DNA of 64,000 nt from an uncultured Bacteroidia bacterium (lineage in GTDB: Bacteria; Bacteroidota; Bacteroidia; Bacteroidales; F082), in contig CADCJI010000002.1 in assembly GCA_902801625.1 (NCBI GenBank), forward strand, positions 1 through 64,000. Reading direction: 5' to 3'. The position numbers were made by a program, and so were the translations under genes. Under the pieces are notes generated by a model that worked only from the letters and a program-made list of their open reading frames with translations, did no database searches and was not told where the DNA came from. Within the stretch, counting starts at the first letter, position 1. Each line of letters begins with the position of its first letter. Positions 46,214 through 52,936 of the stretch are shown piece after piece.

Positions 46214-46243
46214 CAAAATTACAAAAGTGAACATTCACGGCAA
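46214..46243 (-). promoter_or_regulatory. Consensus Bacteroidales promoter for the recombinase
   Basis: On the minus strand TTG (46243-46241), then exactly 19 bp, then TAATTTTG (46221-46214). Transcription should start near 46207, 26 bases before the recombinase ATG. Confidence 0.8.
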
Positions 46244-46247
46244 TGAG

Positions 46248-46277
46248 TTGAGTTGGACTTGTTGTCTGCTATTTTTG
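46248..46277 (+). promoter_or_regulatory. Consensus Bacteroidales promoter, divergent
   Basis: TTG (46248-46250), exactly 19 bp, TATTTTTG (46270-46277). It fires to the right, away from the recombinase, with its -33 element 4 bases from that of the opposite promoter. It would make the short plus-strand RNA 46285-46480. Confidence 0.8.
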
Positions 46278-46353
46278 CAAGTTGCTGATTCACAGATTGA
46301 TTTTGTTTTTGAAACAAGCAAGCGAACCAACCTCCACATCTGTTGCATATACC

Positions 46354-46443
46354 ATGAAATTCAAGATAACAGACATCAATAGTTTTGAACGATTACCTTA
46401 TACTGCAATGGTACTTTCCGAGTGCGGCTGTGCCTCGGACTGA
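46354..46443 (+). CDS. Possible micro-protein, 29 residues
   Basis: MKFKITDINSFERLPYTAMV and nine more residues, ending with a CGC motif. It lies within the candidate small RNA and is the only reading frame on it. It could be the real product of the plus-strand promoter, or incidental. No family recognised. Confidence 0.3.
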   Translation: MKFKITDINSFERLPYTAMVLSECGCASD

Positions 46444-46475
46444 CGGTGTGCAGCCACCGCTTTTATTTATTTTAC
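46444..46475 (+). terminator. Intrinsic terminator of the plus-strand small RNA
   Basis: CGGTG TGCAGC CACCG forms a short hairpin followed by CTTTTATTTATTTT. It ends the transcript from the promoter at 46248-46277, just before the oppositely read gene. Confidence 0.65.
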
Positions 46476-46484
46476 TATTATCGT

Positions 46485-47618
46485 TCACTTGTCGAGTTCG
46501 AGCTTTATCCCGGCCATCTTGCACTTGTAGCCTATCTTCTCCTTCAGACCGAAGTACGACCAGTTGCGGAGGACGAGGCTGTCGCCTTCGGCGTTCTGTT
46601 CCTTGGCTTCTTCCTCGCGATGGGTCTGGTTCATCAGCACAATGCGACCGCAACGGTGCTTCAAGGCAAGGTCGACGAGCATACGGCTGTAGGTGTGGAG
46701 CTTGGTGGCGACGTAGTTCTTCTCCTTTTCGTGCCAGCGGTCGATGGCCTGGCATTTTTTCTTCCTGCCCTTGCCACCGCTGTTGTAAAGGTTCTCCACC
46801 TGGCACCGGCGCACAGCCTCCTGTATCTGGCGGCGGCGGTAGTTGAACTCCTCCTTGGTGCCTATCTCGAACCACTTGTAGCCGCTGTCGTATTCCTTGG
46901 CGGCCCTCACGTCGCAGGTGCAAATGACGGGGTTCATCACACCGAGGTAGGCATACATCGTCTTCCCCTCGTCAAGTTCCACTTCCTTCTTCGGGATGTC
47001 GACGCACAGCAGCAGGAAAATCTTGTTCCTGTCGAATTGCAGCGACGAGGTACACATCTTGTATTCGCCGCCGACCACCCTCTCTACGATGATGCGGTTG
47101 CCGCTGCGGTCTCTCCCGAACTTCATCTGGAACGGCACGCCCATCAGGGTGAAGAAACAGCCCTGTCGTTTCTCGCCCTCGCCGTTTTCGTATTCGGAAA
47201 AGCGGAGGTTGAGGAAGCGGTCGGCCTTGAACGGCACCGGCATGTTGGCCTTGAAGGAACGCAACGAGCGGTTCCACATACCGTGCTTGCGGTCGTCCTG
47301 GTAGGTTTTCTGCACGTTCTGAAGGACGCACGACACCATTCCCATGTCGGCCTTGCCCTTGAACGCCTCGCTTGCAGCGACGTATGGCGCGTTCTGCTTG
47401 GTGGCCTTGTTGCCCTTGGCGCCAATGAACACAATCCTTTCCCTGTCCTCGTCGCTGAGGTAGGGCATGGTGTTGTCGAGCGCGAAGAGATGGCTCACTC
47501 CCATGTTGGCCACCTTCACGGCGATGTCGCGGTTGGCGTAAAGTTTCTCGTAGTACGCCCTACGGAGTTCCTTGTCCGCCTCGCAGACAAAGACCTCAAT
47601 CTTGCGGGTGATAACCAT
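46485..47618 (-). CDS. Nuclease-dead TnpB/Cas12-like protein
   Basis: 377 residues. The N-terminal half (MVITRKIEVFVCEADKEL; LRSFKANMPVPF) resembles the wedge/REC part of compact TnpB/Cas12 proteins. The C-terminal third follows the RuvC fold: LGVMNPVI (225-232), the basic RRRQIQEAVRR helix, SGGKGRKKKCQAIDRWHEKE, HTYSRMLVDLALKH, GRIVLMNQ (325-331) and YKCKMAGIKL. The RuvC-I Asp is Tyr224, the RuvC-II Glu is Met329, and the chain stops before the zinc ribbon and RuvC-III Asp. It should bind RNA and DNA but not cut. A CRISPR-like array lies upstream. Confidence 0.8.
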   Translation of the reverse strand: MVITRKIEVFVCEADKELRRAYYEKLYANRDIAVKVANMGVSHLFALDNTMPYLSDEDRERIVFIGAKGNKATKQNAPYVAASEAFKGKADMGMVSCVLQNVQKTYQDDRKHGMWNRSLRSFKANMPVPFKADRFLNLRFSEYENGEGEKRQGCFFTLMGVPFQMKFGRDRSGNRIIVERVVGGEYKMCTSSLQFDRNKIFLLLCVDIPKKEVELDEGKTMYAYLGVMNPVICTCDVRAAKEYDSGYKWFEIGTKEEFNYRRRQIQEAVRRCQVENLYNSGGKGRKKKCQAIDRWHEKEKNYVATKLHTYSRMLVDLALKHRCGRIVLMNQTHREEEAKEQNAEGDSLVLRNWSYFGLKEKIGYKCKMAGIKLELDK

Positions 47619-47681
47619 ATCGTTTCATTTATGCTGTTTGTTACTGTTTCTTTTCCGCCTTGCCAAGCTGCAAGACATCGT

Positions 47682-47887
47682 GCTGTAATACCTTTTTTGT
47701 GGTGCGCATCCAGTATGTAAGGAAGAAGCTCCAGTTCCTGCTGTAAGCACCTTGTGTTTTCCATCCGATGACGGCGAAGGGGTGGTGCTGTAAACACCTT
47801 ACATTTCATCGGTGCCAACAGCGATACACACTTTCTCGATCTGCATGACATGCTGTAAACACATTACATTTCATCGGTGCCAACAGC
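47682..47887 (-). CRISPR. CRISPR-like mini-array, four repeats (two degenerate)
   Basis: Two 36-bp repeats at 47787-47822 and 47852-47887 differ at one base and enclose a 29-bp spacer (period 65). Degenerate copies begin at 47740 and 47682 and keep mainly the segment next to the spacer on the minus strand (AAGGTGCTTACAGC and AAGGTATTACAGC against AAGGTGTTTACAGC). Each repeat has inverted ends, GCTGT and ACAGC. Folding favours minus-strand RNA: GGCACC/GGTGTT pairs there with G-U, but gives A-C mismatches on the plus strand. The effector-like gene lies downstream in that direction. Confidence 0.62.
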
Positions 47888-47984
47888 GTGAAGGTTGTAG
47901 GTGCCTGCACCACAGTATGTCAAAGTGCTTCGCGAGTGGCGCTTGCCCTCGTGCTGAGGCCGTACAGCCGGCCCTTGGCGGTTT
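47888..47984 (-). other. Leader-side spacer region of the array
   Basis: About 97 bases between the array and the gene at 47985. No consensus promoter is seen on the minus strand, so array and effector may be read from the early operon. It contains a small GGTG/CACC hairpin (47901-47912). Confidence 0.35.
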
Positions 47985-48221
47985 TCAAGCCTCCGCCTTG
48001 GCTTTTTCCATCGCATCGGCCTCCTGCCTCTTCAGTTCGTATTTTGCCGCGTCTATCAGCAGTCGGCTTCGGTTGTTCATCTGTTTGAGGATGGACACGG
48101 CGAGTTTGCCGCGTTCAATCTCTATTTGCTGGGCCTCGTTGCGCTCTATGAGCGAAGCCATGTATGCAACAGCATCCTTGCCTTGTATCGTGGTGTCGAG
48201 TCCGAATTTGTTGTTTTCCAT
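47985..48221 (-). CDS. Hypothetical helical protein, 78 residues
   Basis: Starts MENNKFGLDTTIQGKDAVAY. Predicted almost wholly helical with a heptad-like stretch (IERNEAQQIEIERGKLAVSI), ending in AEADAMEKAKAEA-type repeats. It is the last early gene before the array. No family recognised. Confidence 0.6.
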   Translation of the reverse strand: MENNKFGLDTTIQGKDAVAYMASLIERNEAQQIEIERGKLAVSILKQMNNRSRLLIDAAKYELKRQEADAMEKAKAEA

Positions 48222-48232
48222 TGTCGTGGTAG

Positions 48233-48529
48233 TTATGTGTTTTTTGATTTCTTATCTGACTGATATTCTTCAATCCAGTACGCCTCGCAGCTCATGAGTT
48301 TTCCCTTGGTGTTGCGGATGTGGTCGCGGAATCCGATTCGATGGCATCCTTCAAGGAACTTCTGCATGTTTGCCTTGTCTCGCGTTATCAAATCCAGTTC
48401 GGCCTTGGTGTAAATGCCGTCGTCACCTTTGGCTTTCGGAGGATATGCCTCGATTATCTTCTTGGCCGCTATCAGTGCTCCGAGGTAGTAGGCGCCGTAG
48501 TATGCTGTTGTCTGCTCGAATTTTCCCAT
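48233..48529 (-). CDS. Hypothetical protein, 98 residues
   Basis: Starts MGKFEQTTAYYGAYYLGALI; an amphipathic N-terminal helix, then a basic region with single Cys residues. It overlaps the previous gene by 58 bases in another frame, a large overlap for this region, so the boundaries of one of the two could be off. Function unknown. Confidence 0.5.
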   Translation of the reverse strand: MGKFEQTTAYYGAYYLGALIAAKKIIEAYPPKAKGDDGIYTKAELDLITRDKANMQKFLEGCHRIGFRDHIRNTKGKLMSCEAYWIEEYQSDKKSKNT

Positions 48530-48741
48530 CTGTGAGATACTATGTATTTTCCGTTGAGTGTGTCGCCCACATTGATCTTGCCTTGGCAGAACAAGTCGTT
48601 GAGGATGTTGCGCATTTCCCTGTCGAGGGCCTTCGACAGTTCGTCGATGGTGACGTGCGTCGGCTCCACCTTGCCCAGCTTTGCGCTGTGGATCTCGTCG
48701 AGTTTCGACATGATGTAGTCTTGGAAGGTCTTGTCAGCCAT
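48472..48741 (-). CDS. Hypothetical protein, 89 residues
   Basis: Starts MADKTFQDYIMSKLDEIHSA; the first 70 residues look ordered (a winged-helix-like pattern with LSKALDREMRNILNDLFCQG and a beta hairpin GKINVGDTLNGKYIV). The last 17 residues are low-complexity where it overlaps the next gene. It may be a small DNA-binding protein. Confidence 0.55.
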   Translation of the reverse strand: MADKTFQDYIMSKLDEIHSAKLGKVEPTHVTIDELSKALDREMRNILNDLFCQGKINVGDTLNGKYIVSHRWENSSRQQHTTAPTTSEH

Positions 48742-48744
48742 TTC

Positions 48745-49047
48745 TTACATCATTATTTTGTCGAGTCCGAATTTCTTGTTGTGCTGTTCCACCATGTCGT
48801 GCCAGCGTTTGGTGTAGAAGTCGGTGAGTTCCTTGATTTTAGGGTCCGTTTGGATTTGGAGTTCAATGGCACCTGTTTTTCCGTTGGCTTCATTTGGCAC
48901 AAACAACACGATTCGTGGGGAGCTGCTGTATATTTTCATGAGGGCTTTTGCAAGTTGGTCGCCTTCGGTCCGGATGGTTTCCATGATTTGCTTGCGTTCT
49001 ATTTCCTCTTCATAGGGGTCAATGATTGTTGGTCTGTTTGGATCCAT
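48745..49047 (-). CDS. Hypothetical protein, 100 residues
   Basis: Starts MDPNRPTIIDPYEEEIERKQ. Mixed helix and strand, charged, no Cys. It sits 3 bases upstream of the winged-helix-like gene, in the same operon. Not recognised. Confidence 0.55.
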   Translation of the reverse strand: MDPNRPTIIDPYEEEIERKQIMETIRTEGDQLAKALMKIYSSSPRIVLFVPNEANGKTGAIELQIQTDPKIKELTDFYTKRWHDMVEQHNKKFGLDKIMM

Positions 49048-49059
49048 CGTTCCAGTGTT

Positions 49060-49332
49060 TTATTTCTTTGTAAATTTGTGTGTTTTCCAAATTTCACACT
49101 TGCGCCAGTCTTTTATTGGCTGATTCCCTACATGGTCTTCTGTTGGCTCAAAGTATTTGAATGATACCAGGCGCTCTCTATTGAACAACAAGTATTTTTG
49201 GTAAAGAGAACATTCATCCCGATGTACACATGTTTCAGTTTTACCCGTTTTCGGGTTGTACCTGTTGCCATAACACTTACCGTGCTCGACCTGCTTCCTT
49301 TCCTGTTCAATTCTGTTTGTCTTTGGTCTCAT
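49060..49332 (-). CDS. Cys-rich hypothetical protein, 90 residues
   Basis: Starts MRPKTNRIEQERKQVEHGKC; Cys at about 20, 35, 41 and 79 with His nearby (CVHRDEC) suggest a metal site. It overlaps the 44-residue gene upstream by 26 bases. Function unknown. Confidence 0.55.
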   Translation of the reverse strand: MRPKTNRIEQERKQVEHGKCYGNRYNPKTGKTETCVHRDECSLYQKYLLFNRERLVSFKYFEPTEDHVGNQPIKDWRKCEIWKTHKFTKK

Positions 49333-49441
49333 GTCTTAACCATTCTTCAAATGTTATGCTTGTTTCAATACCTTGCTGTCGAAGAAGCCATATTTCATGC
49401 TCATATTTTTGTTGCAGATAGTTAGGTTCTACAGGTATCAT
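49307..49441 (-). CDS. Small protein, 44 residues
   Basis: Starts MIPVEPNYLQQKYEHEIWLL. A strong Shine-Dalgarno sequence, AAGGAGGTGAG, lies 3 bases before the ATG and overlaps the stop of the upstream gene, which is good support for translation. Helical and charged; no family. Confidence 0.6.
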   Translation of the reverse strand: MIPVEPNYLQQKYEHEIWLLRQQGIETSITFEEWLRHETKDKQN

Positions 49442-49444
49442 CAC

Positions 49445-49690
49445 TCACCTCCTTACAATTTGGTTTCCGTTCACTGCATAATTGTCAAGTATCTCAACTG
49501 TGTTCCGTTTCCCATCGGCATATTTCCATGCGACAACCTCTGCATCTACTTGGTAGCCGTTAGGTATTTCAAATTGATTTGTTTCCGTGTCAAAGGTTGT
49601 GATGTCCTCTACAATACACCAAGTCTGTATCTTGACAATCACTTTGACGTATCTTTCACCAAACGCTGTACTCTTCGGAAATTCAGTCAT
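49445..49690 (-). CDS. Hypothetical protein, 81 residues
   Basis: Starts MTEFPKSTAFGERYVKVIVK; beta-rich small domain. Coupled upstream by a 4-base overlap. Not recognised. Confidence 0.55.
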   Translation of the reverse strand: MTEFPKSTAFGERYVKVIVKIQTWCIVEDITTFDTETNQFEIPNGYQVDAEVVAWKYADGKRNTVEILDNYAVNGNQIVRR

Positions 49691-49902
49691 TCCACACCTC
49701 CTTTGTTTTCAGGTTCGTCTTCGTCTATCTTTGTGTTGATTATATCCTTCGTCACATTAAGAAGCAAATACTCAGACACCGCATAAAATGAGCATGACCA
49801 ATATTTCCCTTCTTTATAGGTTCTAATGATACCGTGGAATCCTAACCCACACCATAGTACCAAAAAGATAACCGATACCGTTTTCCAAAATTTTGTGCTC
49901 AT
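49687..49902 (-). CDS. Small membrane protein, 71 residues
   Basis: One clear membrane segment (about residues 6-25, WKTVSVIFLVLWCGLGFHGI) and a charged tail. It overlaps both neighbours by 4 bases. An inner-membrane early protein, perhaps acting on superinfection or host defence (speculative). Confidence 0.6.
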   Translation of the reverse strand: MSTKFWKTVSVIFLVLWCGLGFHGIIRTYKEGKYWSCSFYAVSEYLLLNVTKDIINTKIDEDEPENKGGVE

Positions 49903-50690
49903 TTGGTTTCTCCTTTCTCGAAAGATTCGAGTTTGACATTCATTTCATCGACCATTTCTTTGGTTGCCACGGGCAAATCCTTGATTTTTTCATACAATGA
50001 CTTGTCGTATTCGTCATTGGAATTAGCGAGATAGTTGTCGATGTAGTCGCGCACGGCATCTTCGCCTTTTGTTTCTACCGAAATGATGTCGCCACCAGCA
50101 TAGTTGCCTTGTTCTTCGCCAACGGCATAGATATGCCCGTCGTATAATGCCGCATAATGGAACCACCAACCACGTGGACTCATGGCCTTGTGTGAAGTGA
50201 CTTCAGAAATATGTTTGAGGCACCAAGCAAATTTTGCTTTGTTATATAAGCCATTACTACCACCGATTGGAGTATCTTTTTCGTAGAACAATGGAACAAA
50301 CTCGATCTTAGGTTCATCCTTGAGAAGAAAAAACTGGTTTTTAGGACCGGTGTCCAAAACAGTTTGTGCAAGTATAAATCCTTCTTGTATAGTGTCGAAG
50401 TGGATGGGGTTGCCACAATCCTCCATATATTCACGGAAATCTTTTATGATTTCAGGATTGGTTCCTAATAGATAATCGAAGCGGCCATCTTTTATCATCC
50501 ACTTAACGGCTTTCTCGATGAAGTCCTTTTCGCATTGGACGTAGCCTTTGATATAGGCTTTGCGTTCTGAGTCGCATGATGGGAAAGGCTTGCCAGGACG
50601 GACTATGTTTCCAAACATATCTCTTTCGGATGCTGTAGTCCCTTGGCGTATAGGGTATTCTTGATATGCTCTAAATTCTGCTTGTGTCAT
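49899..50690 (-). CDS. Hypothetical protein, 263 residues
   Basis: Starts MTQAEFRAYQEYPIRQGTTA. A soluble protein, helical first half and mixed second half with GWWFHYAALYDGHIYAVGEE. No family recognised. Part of the early operon. Confidence 0.6.
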   Translation of the reverse strand: MTQAEFRAYQEYPIRQGTTASERDMFGNIVRPGKPFPSCDSERKAYIKGYVQCEKDFIEKAVKWMIKDGRFDYLLGTNPEIIKDFREYMEDCGNPIHFDTIQEGFILAQTVLDTGPKNQFFLLKDEPKIEFVPLFYEKDTPIGGSNGLYNKAKFAWCLKHISEVTSHKAMSPRGWWFHYAALYDGHIYAVGEEQGNYAGGDIISVETKGEDAVRDYIDNYLANSNDEYDKSLYEKIKDLPVATKEMVDEMNVKLESFEKGETK

Positions 50691-50693
50691 GGG

Positions 50694-51209
50694 TTATTGC
50701 TTTAATTTGTTGAACGTGTCAATGGCTCTTATCCCGTTGTACCCGATAAGTTTCGAGTATGGATAGCACAATATGCCATCGTAGTTCGGGTTCGGGTCAA
50801 ACACGATGTTGAAGTTCATGTCGCATATCACGGCGTGCAAATGGCTCATTGGATGCTCATTTGGATCAGAATACTTAGGAGAGTACACCGAGGCCAGGAA
50901 CAGACCGTCGATTCCGTCTTCCAGAGTCAGCGCGTCGAGGGTTTTGTCTGCCGCGACAATCCTATCGTTGAAACAGCAGTCCGTCGGGTTTTCGAGGAAA
51001 TGGACATTGGGGTTCCACAGGGTGTCAGCCGAGTATTCGTATCCGAGTTTTTCTATGAACTTGTATGCTTGCACGAACCATTCGCCGCTGCCGTATAGTT
51101 CGGAGAAGTTCGGAACCGCTTCGTAATCAAGACCGAATAGCGAGCATATTGCGCATTTGAAGCAATCGCCACGTTGGGGGTCCATAATTCTTTGATAGAC
51201 TTTCTTCAT
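50694..51209 (-). CDS. Papain-like fold protein (putative peptidase)
   Basis: 171 residues from MKKVYQRIMDPQRGDC, whose ATG overlaps the stop of the 43-residue gene (ATGA); an ATG at 51242 would overlap more. RGDCFKCAICSLFGL places a Cys at the start of a helix. HLHAVICDMNFNIVFDPNPN gives a His on a strand and an Asp after it, the layout of papain/C39-like enzymes. Catalysis is inferred from this pattern only. Related small proteins occur in phage early regions. Confidence 0.5.
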   Translation of the reverse strand: MKKVYQRIMDPQRGDCFKCAICSLFGLDYEAVPNFSELYGSGEWFVQAYKFIEKLGYEYSADTLWNPNVHFLENPTDCCFNDRIVAADKTLDALTLEDGIDGLFLASVYSPKYSDPNEHPMSHLHAVICDMNFNIVFDPNPNYDGILCYPYSKLIGYNGIRAIDTFNKLKQ

Positions 51210-51337
51210 TTTCCTGTGTTTACATTTGGTATTGCTGGACAATCATAGCAAGGCCAATGCCTGTGATATGGGCAAGGTTGTGGGAAGTATGGGCATTCTT
51301 GAATTGGAATTGCTATGAAGGGTTCCTTTTGTGTCAT
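51206..51337 (-). CDS. Small Cys-rich protein, 43 residues
   Basis: Starts MTQKEPFIAIPIQECPYFPQ and has Cys at 15, 22, 30 and 33 with two His, fitting a small zinc site. It is coupled at both ends by ATGA overlaps with 51334-51705 and 50694-51209, which supports it as real. Confidence 0.55.
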   Translation of the reverse strand: MTQKEPFIAIPIQECPYFPQPCPYHRHWPCYDCPAIPNVNTGK

Positions 51338-51705
51338 GGCTCAAAGTATTGATATTTCTGCCTCATTTTTTCTACCCATTCCTTGTACGGCTCGTTTGCT
51401 TTCGTGGCACATTCCAGAGGATGCACTATGTTCTTGTCAGCATCGGTTAGGCAATCAGGGCAAACGAAATCGCCACCGAACCTCTCCGTTCTAACCACTT
51501 TCCATCCTCTGTCATCGAGATATGCAACGATAAGGATGGTCCATGTCGGGCATCCCCATTCTTTGAGGTGGACGTTGCTTGGCATTGGCGCGTAGATTGT
51601 CTTACCGCATCTTTTGCATTTGGCGTGAGAGGAATTGTATTTCGGATTTGCGCCGCCTTCCGAAAACTCCCTTCTCCTTTGTTCTCGTTGTTCTTCAGTT
51701 GTCAT
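51334..51705 (-). CDS. Zinc-ribbon-like hypothetical protein
   Basis: 123 residues. Two CxxC pairs, CKRC (residues 30-33) and CPDC (about 83-86), frame a beta-rich core (GWKVVRTERFGGDFV). Typical of small treble-clef or ribbon proteins. Function unknown. Confidence 0.6.
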   Translation of the reverse strand: MTTEEQREQRRREFSEGGANPKYNSSHAKCKRCGKTIYAPMPSNVHLKEWGCPTWTILIVAYLDDRGWKVVRTERFGGDFVCPDCLTDADKNIVHPLECATKANEPYKEWVEKMRQKYQYFEP

Positions 51706-51708
51706 TGG

Positions 51709-51894
51709 TCATGTGTTTTCTTCGTGATGTCTTACAATGAATCCTTTGCATGGCTTTTCCTTGCGCAGGGCAACGGTCAGGCACGAATGCGAGACTCCGA
51801 TGTGCGCTGCGGCTTCCTTTATCGTGTCGAATGTCTGCCACCCGGATTGGGTAAGCACGTCGACTTTGACTGTATTTGTTGCGAATGGGCTCAT
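51709..51894 (-). CDS. NUMOD1-like DNA-binding protein, 61 residues
   Basis: A single NUMOD1-type helix-turn-helix module: FDTIKEAAAHIGVSHSCLTV then KPCKGFIVRH. Such modules normally sit behind homing endonuclease domains; here it stands alone. Probably a sequence-specific DNA binder or a relic of a homing endonuclease. Confidence 0.7.
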   Translation of the reverse strand: MSPFATNTVKVDVLTQSGWQTFDTIKEAAAHIGVSHSCLTVALRKEKPCKGFIVRHHEENT

Positions 51895-52004
51895 AGTTCA
51901 AGTGTTAGTTGTTGTTCTGTTTCTTTTCCAATGAAGGATGCGCATCCTTCGCATTCCGAAGGATCGCACCAGAAAGGGTCGTACCATGCGCATCGCTCAT
52001 TCAT
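51891..52004 (-). CDS. Small Cys-rich protein, 37 residues
   Basis: I start at MNERCAWYDPFWCDPSECEG (52004), where the ATG overlaps the upstream stop as ATGA; a longer version starting at 52112 only re-reads the neighbour. Four Cys in WCDPSECEGC suggest metal binding. Confidence 0.5.
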   Translation of the reverse strand: MNERCAWYDPFWCDPSECEGCASFIGKETEQQLTLEL

Positions 52005-52483
52005 TTTGCTGCTGGTTTTTCGATATGGCCATGTTCCGAAAGCCAGGCCAAGGCATCCACAGCCACCTCGATAATCACTTCTCCGTGCCACCATTCGATT
52101 GTGCGATGGCATTGTGAGGAATAGTATTCTATCTCAAAGTCAAATTCATCGTAGTATTCCAAGTGTTTCCCGAATTGGAAGCCTTCGCCGTATATGGTTT
52201 CCGGCAGCAAGTCAAACAGTTTGCCGAGCGACCAGCAAGGCTTGAAGAACACCGGGACTGGGCCTTTGTAGCCGGAATAGAATTGCTCCATGTCCTTCTT
52301 TACCGTATTGAAATCAGGGTACAGGTTCAGCAGGATTCCAAAACTGCTGACTCCGTTGTTGGGGTCTAAAACATCTTGCGGTGTCTGATAATACATCATG
52401 TCGGCGGTGTTGCTGTCCAATCCAGCCTTCGCCAATCTCTCGGACTCTTCTAAGGTTGTCCATCCTAATGGTCGTGTGCTCAT
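52001..52483 (-). CDS. Hypothetical protein, 160 residues
   Basis: Starts MSTRPLGWTTLEESERLAKA. Tyr/Phe-rich middle and a helical end with IEWWHGEVIIEVAVDALAWL. No family recognised. In the early operon. Confidence 0.55.
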   Translation of the reverse strand: MSTRPLGWTTLEESERLAKAGLDSNTADMMYYQTPQDVLDPNNGVSSFGILLNLYPDFNTVKKDMEQFYSGYKGPVPVFFKPCWSLGKLFDLLPETIYGEGFQFGKHLEYYDEFDFEIEYYSSQCHRTIEWWHGEVIIEVAVDALAWLSEHGHIEKPAAK

Positions 52484-52485
52484 GG

Positions 52486-52728
52486 TTATTTTGTGTTTAT
52501 TCGTTTGTTGTCGTCACATGGCATTTGTCCGACTCTCATCCTATACATGACGCCGTTCTTCGATGTTTCTTCAATCGGCACATCGTTGAGCGCGTCCGTG
52601 ACCCAGTTCCAGCACGTCATAACCTTACGCGCAAGGCATGATTCGCGTTTGGGCGCATCCATCATGTTTGACACGAGGCGCAATGTGTCCTCGATATCTT
52701 TTACCTGCCATTCTTCAAGTGGTGTCAT
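52486..52728 (-). CDS. Hypothetical protein, 80 residues
   Basis: Starts MTPLEEWQVKDIEDTLRLVS; short helical protein with Cys at about 30, 39 and 70. Overlaps the next upstream gene by 4 bases. Unknown. Confidence 0.5.
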   Translation of the reverse strand: MTPLEEWQVKDIEDTLRLVSNMMDAPKRESCLARKVMTCWNWVTDALNDVPIEETSKNGVMYRMRVGQMPCDDNKRINTK

Positions 52729-52919
52729 ATCGTAATCTCTTTTCTGTATCTCGGTTCATGTGTCATTCCCAACACTTGACCGATTATATCTTTTTCGACT
52801 TCGGCATTTTGTTTGGCTTCAGGTGAATAGCTGCTGCCGGATATAATTCTTTTCCGTGCAGTAATCATCGCGTTAAGAGCGGCGGTGAACGAATCGTAGT
52901 CTATGAATAGTTTTGTCAT
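52725..52919 (-). CDS. Hypothetical protein, 64 residues
   Basis: Starts MTKLFIDYDSFTAALNAMIT; helical and basic in the middle (ARKRIISGSSYSPEAKQNAE). Unknown; early operon. Confidence 0.5.
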   Translation of the reverse strand: MTKLFIDYDSFTAALNAMITARKRIISGSSYSPEAKQNAEVEKDIIGQVLGMTHEPRYRKEITI

Positions 52920-52936
52920 TCTTGTATCTCCTTTTT

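Larger units (their letters stand above)
46285..46480 (+). ncRNA. Candidate structured small RNA
   Basis: About 195 bases with its own promoter and an end made of two stacked hairpins: TCCGAG/CTCGGA (46417-46439), then CGGTG/CACCG (46444-46459), followed by CTTTTATTTATTTT. It converges on the 3' end of the Cas12/TnpB-like gene. A stretch at 46394-46414 can pair imperfectly (17 of 21, three G-U) with the array repeat RNA. Chance can explain that, so a tracrRNA role is only a hypothesis. It also holds a 29-codon reading frame. Confidence 0.5.

Noticed and set aside
46485..47618. An active IS200/IS605 TnpB with transposon ends
   Set aside because: Catalytic residues and zinc ribbon are absent, there is no TnpA gene, and no insertion-sequence end hairpins were seen at its borders.
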